Below the pieces are notes generated by a model. It saw only the letters and a list, made by a program, of their open reading frames with translations, did not search any database and was not told where the DNA came from. Below, one piece after another: positions 61,839 through 64,000 of a DNA stretch of 64,000 nt. The position numbers and the translations under genes are program-made. Within the stretch, counting starts at the first letter, position 1. Each line of letters opens with the position of its first letter. Origin of the DNA: Aquatica leii (lineage: Eukaryota > Arthropoda > Insecta > Coleoptera > Lampyridae); contig CM069432.1 of the NCBI GenBank assembly GCA_035610365.1, positions 71,242,520 to 71,306,519 of the forward strand, in the 5' to 3' direction.

Positions 61839-62421
61839 ATGAAGAAATTAACCGGATCATTTCGTTATACTCAGTGGGACCCATGGCTTATAATTGTTCA
61901 AATCATATCCGTACAATGCATCATGTATGTTTCATTAGGTTTAATACTAGCAGTTCTCGGACAATTATTTGGGGATAACAGAACTTTAGACCATATTTTC
62001 GAATATCACGTAAGTACTAAATTTACTATAATGATCAGCATCAAATTATTGTTTTATTAGGAGATTCATGTACGTGATTTTGGTGGTAGGATGGTTATAT
62101 CTTCATTTGTTATAAACTCGTTAGTTGGGTATGTTCTAATAAACATTCAATGTGTGATTCTATTTATGCAATATTTTTAGGGCTGCTGTTTTATGGTTTG
62201 TTGTTGAACGTACAAAACAATGCTTAGATTTTAGTTGTACCTGGCATTTTATTCATCTTGTAATATGTTGGTTTTATAATGGACATTTTCCAACAACTTT
62301 TTCATGGTGGGCTTTAAATGTAGCATGTGTGACTTTAATGTGTGTTGGTGGTGAATTTTTATGTTTAAAGTCAGAGTTACAAGCAATTCCTTTAAGTTTA
62401 GGACCTAAAACTGATTTGTAG
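61839..62421 (+). CDS. Sys1: SYS1 homolog (Golgi trafficking membrane protein)
   Basis: Four-pass Golgi membrane protein that recruits the ARFRP1/Arl3 GTPase to the trans-Golgi. Three exons: 61839-62009, 62061-62128 and 62181-62421 (480 nt, 159 aa plus stop; human SYS1 is 156 aa). GT-AG introns of 51 and 52 nt; phases 0 and 2 fit. ATG at 61839 chosen because GSFRYTQWDPWLIIVQI, the conserved start, follows at once. Key segments: QCIMYVSLGLILAVLGQLF (membrane), FGGRMVISSFVINSLVG, AAVLWFVVERTKQCLDFS, CTWHFIHLVICWFYNGHFP, TTFSWWALNVACVTLMCVGG, EFLCLKSELQAIPLS and GPKTDL at the end. No defects. Confidence 0.93.
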
Positions 62422-62559
62422 TGTTTGTTGAAAATTTACAACTAGATAAACATTGTGATAGATTTTTAAATAATTGTTTTGTTGTATTCTTCCACGAAAT
62501 TCAAAAAATGTAAGTTAAGTTAGTAATGTAAAGATTTATTTATATAATAATCCATTTGG

Positions 62560-62565
62560 AATAAA
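62560..62565 (+). terminator. Polyadenylation signal of SYS1
   Basis: AATAAA 139 nt after the SYS1 stop codon, in an AT-rich 3' UTR. Most likely signal by position. Confidence 0.55.
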
Positions 62566-63575
62566 CTTAAATTATTTTTAATATCTATTCTGTACTTACT
62601 TTTTCTGATTGTTAGCATATATTTTAATTGTTTGAAAATAGTACCAACATGAAAGCCAAGAGAAAATCAATTATATTGGTTGTTTGATCAACTTTATAAT
62701 GTTTATAACAAATATTGTTGCATGGAACTACAATTTATTTCATAATTTTGTATGAAGAGTTTAAAACAATTGACAATATATATACAAGACTGATACAAGG
62801 TTCACGAAATACCTCCGTCATGCTTCTAGAACTACTGTTACATAAAACAAACTATTTTCATATACACAAAAATGGTCCAATAGTAAATTAGGCAAAACAA
62901 TTACACTAACGTTCTATATAAAGAAGTTTCTAAAAAGAGATGTTCTGTAGTTTATGTTAATTCAGTCATGTGGGTGAATATACGGTATTGGGATTTTAAT
63001 TGCCCATTGATAAACTTTATGCCAAATTTAATAATTTATTCTATTATATCCTGTAAGTTATATAGAATATTGCCTTTTACTTGGACCACATCCTAAAATT
63101 CTAATAAGTATTTAACTTTAGACATTAATATTGAAAATAACGCAAAATGTATATTCCCCTGGCTTGCCCCGTTAACGATTTTCATTAGAATTGTAAGCAT
63201 ATATTTTATTATTAACAGATCTAATGTTACTTCTAATATTAATTCATAACTAAATACAAATCAAAACGCATTTCCGTAAATTAAATTGTAAAAATATATA
63301 TTAGTGTTTAAAATAATCACTGTTTTTCACGTCAGCACAAAAAAAGTGTCACCTCACCTAGCGAAATTCAAAGTTTAAAATCTTGCACAAAAATAATAAA
63401 CGCATATCTTAACCTTAAAAAGTGCGTAGTAAACAAAGTCATTTTAGCTATAAGATAACGCAGTTGGACACATTCTCACACTAAACGCCTTAGTTATCTA
63501 CACGCTGTCTTCAAGTTGCGTTTTGCCAGTGGTTGCAGTTTGCAGTATTTCCTCTGGTAAGTATATATTGAAACG
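62566..63575. other. AT-rich intergenic DNA
   Basis: No gene seen between SYS1 and the heat-shock promoter. Confidence 0.4.
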
Positions 63576-63706
63576 TTCGAGAAGTTATTCGCCACTTCGA
63601 GAGCCTTCGCGAGGTTTTCTAGAACGTTCACCGAAGGATGCAGAACATACGGGAACGTTTTGTCACAATGTATAAATACCGAAGAAACAAATCGTAGGTC
63701 AGTTAT
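63576..63706 (+). promoter_or_regulatory. Heat-shock gene promoter (HSEs, TATA box, initiator)
   Basis: Heat shock elements: TTCTAGAACGTTC (63617-63629) is three perfect alternating TTC/GAA units. TTCGAGAA (63576-63583) and TTCGAGAG (63596-63603) add further units, and GAA repeats continue at 63643 and 63653. TATAAATA at 63671-63678 lies 30 bp upstream of an arthropod initiator TCAGTT (A at 63701). HSF trimers bind such arrays; the arrangement is that of an inducible insect hsp gene reading rightward. Confidence 0.85.
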
Positions 63707-63891
63707 TTCCGTAATGCGAATACAGCAGTGTTAGAAGATTGTTCAAGTCTAAATAAATAAGTCGTTAACTCGTGTGAGATAATCCTACGGTGAATAATCT
63801 GGTACGTGAATTTAACGTAAACAAGTATTAAACAAGTGTGTGACTTTATCTTATCTTCGTGTCAGTGATAGCGCTATATATAAATTATACT
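63701..63891 (+). other. 5' UTR of the heat-shock gene (first exon)
   Basis: From the predicted start site at 63701, about 190 nt without a long frame reach ACT-GTAAGTG, a good splice donor at 63892. A 5'-UTR intron is known for insect Hsp90 (Hsp83), while most insect Hsp70 genes lack introns, so Hsp90 is a reasonable guess. The coding region is beyond 64000. Confidence 0.5.
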
Positions 63892-64000
63892 GTAAGTGTT
63901 TTTATTAAATATTAGATTTAATTAGTTCGGTTAATTTAAAAGTGTACATATATATTTCTAGTATAAGTAAAAAATATTTTTAGTAGTTTAAATAAATTAG

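Noticed and set aside
1..64000. tRNA genes, CRISPR arrays or bacterial operons
   Set aside because: No cloverleaf-like A/B boxes, no regularly spaced short repeats and no ribosome-binding-site-led gene runs were found; all coding evidence is eukaryotic or transposon.
1..64000. A wholly new multi-gene system
   Set aside because: Every substantial coding segment I could interpret belongs to a known host gene or transposon family; the unexplained parts are non-coding repeats or short frames.

Overview
The window is 64 kb of AT-rich DNA from an animal nuclear genome, almost certainly an insect. The reasons are spliced genes with short GT-AG introns and an arthropod transposon set: BEL/Pao, Ty3/gypsy, piggyBac, pogo/Tigger, a Sailor-like Tc1/mariner group, P-like with a THAP domain, hAT MITEs, and DUF4806 and DUF7869 repeat proteins. 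A beetle is my best guess, at low confidence. There is no bacterial-type organisation, CRISPR array or rRNA.

Three host genes can be assembled exon by exon. RRP46/EXOSC5 (RNA exosome ring subunit) is on the minus strand in 4 exons (30709 to 24972, 219 aa). YIF1 (ER-Golgi trafficking membrane protein) is on the minus strand in 6 exons (49701 to 31612, 353 aa) and has a 57-nt intron that keeps the reading frame open. SYS1 (Golgi membrane receptor for the ARFRP1 pathway) is on the plus strand in 3 exons (61839 to 62421, 159 aa). At the right edge (63576-63900) lies a heat-shock promoter with HSEs, TATA box, initiator and a probable 5'-UTR splice donor; its coding region is outside the window.

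Most of the rest is transposon debris. From left to right: Ty3/gypsy integrase remnant (about 2.0-3.6 kb, minus); pogo/Tigger transposase (4.85-6.5 kb, plus); DUF7869 repeat protein (7.1-7.7 kb, minus); DUF4806 repeat protein (10.4-11.9 kb, plus); Sailor-like transposase (12.5-13.8 kb, minus); then a four-layer nest at 14.6-23.6 kb. In the nest a pogo/Tigger gene is split by a 6.6-kb LTR retrotransposon, which is split by a hAT MITE, which is split by a 3.9-kb P-like element; the three insertions inside the pogo gene each have matching target-site duplications. A second MITE and a possible solo LTR also interrupt the same pogo gene. Introns of RRP46 and YIF1 hold a 698-bp hAT element, a TACGTA-rich foldback element, a 983-bp hAT element with internal duplications, a degraded antisense BEL element and LINE fragments. 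Upstream of YIF1 lies a 6.5-kb BEL/Pao element with apparently identical 395-bp LTRs and a GTGAC duplication (50815-57283). Next comes a near-complete piggyBac transposase (58.8-60.5 kb), whose last codons are cut off by a third copy of the same MITE.

I found no convincing new gene system. The most informative structures are the nested insertions, the P-like element, the contrast between identical LTRs and broken frames in the BEL element, the in-frame 57-nt YIF1 intron and the heat-shock promoter at the edge.
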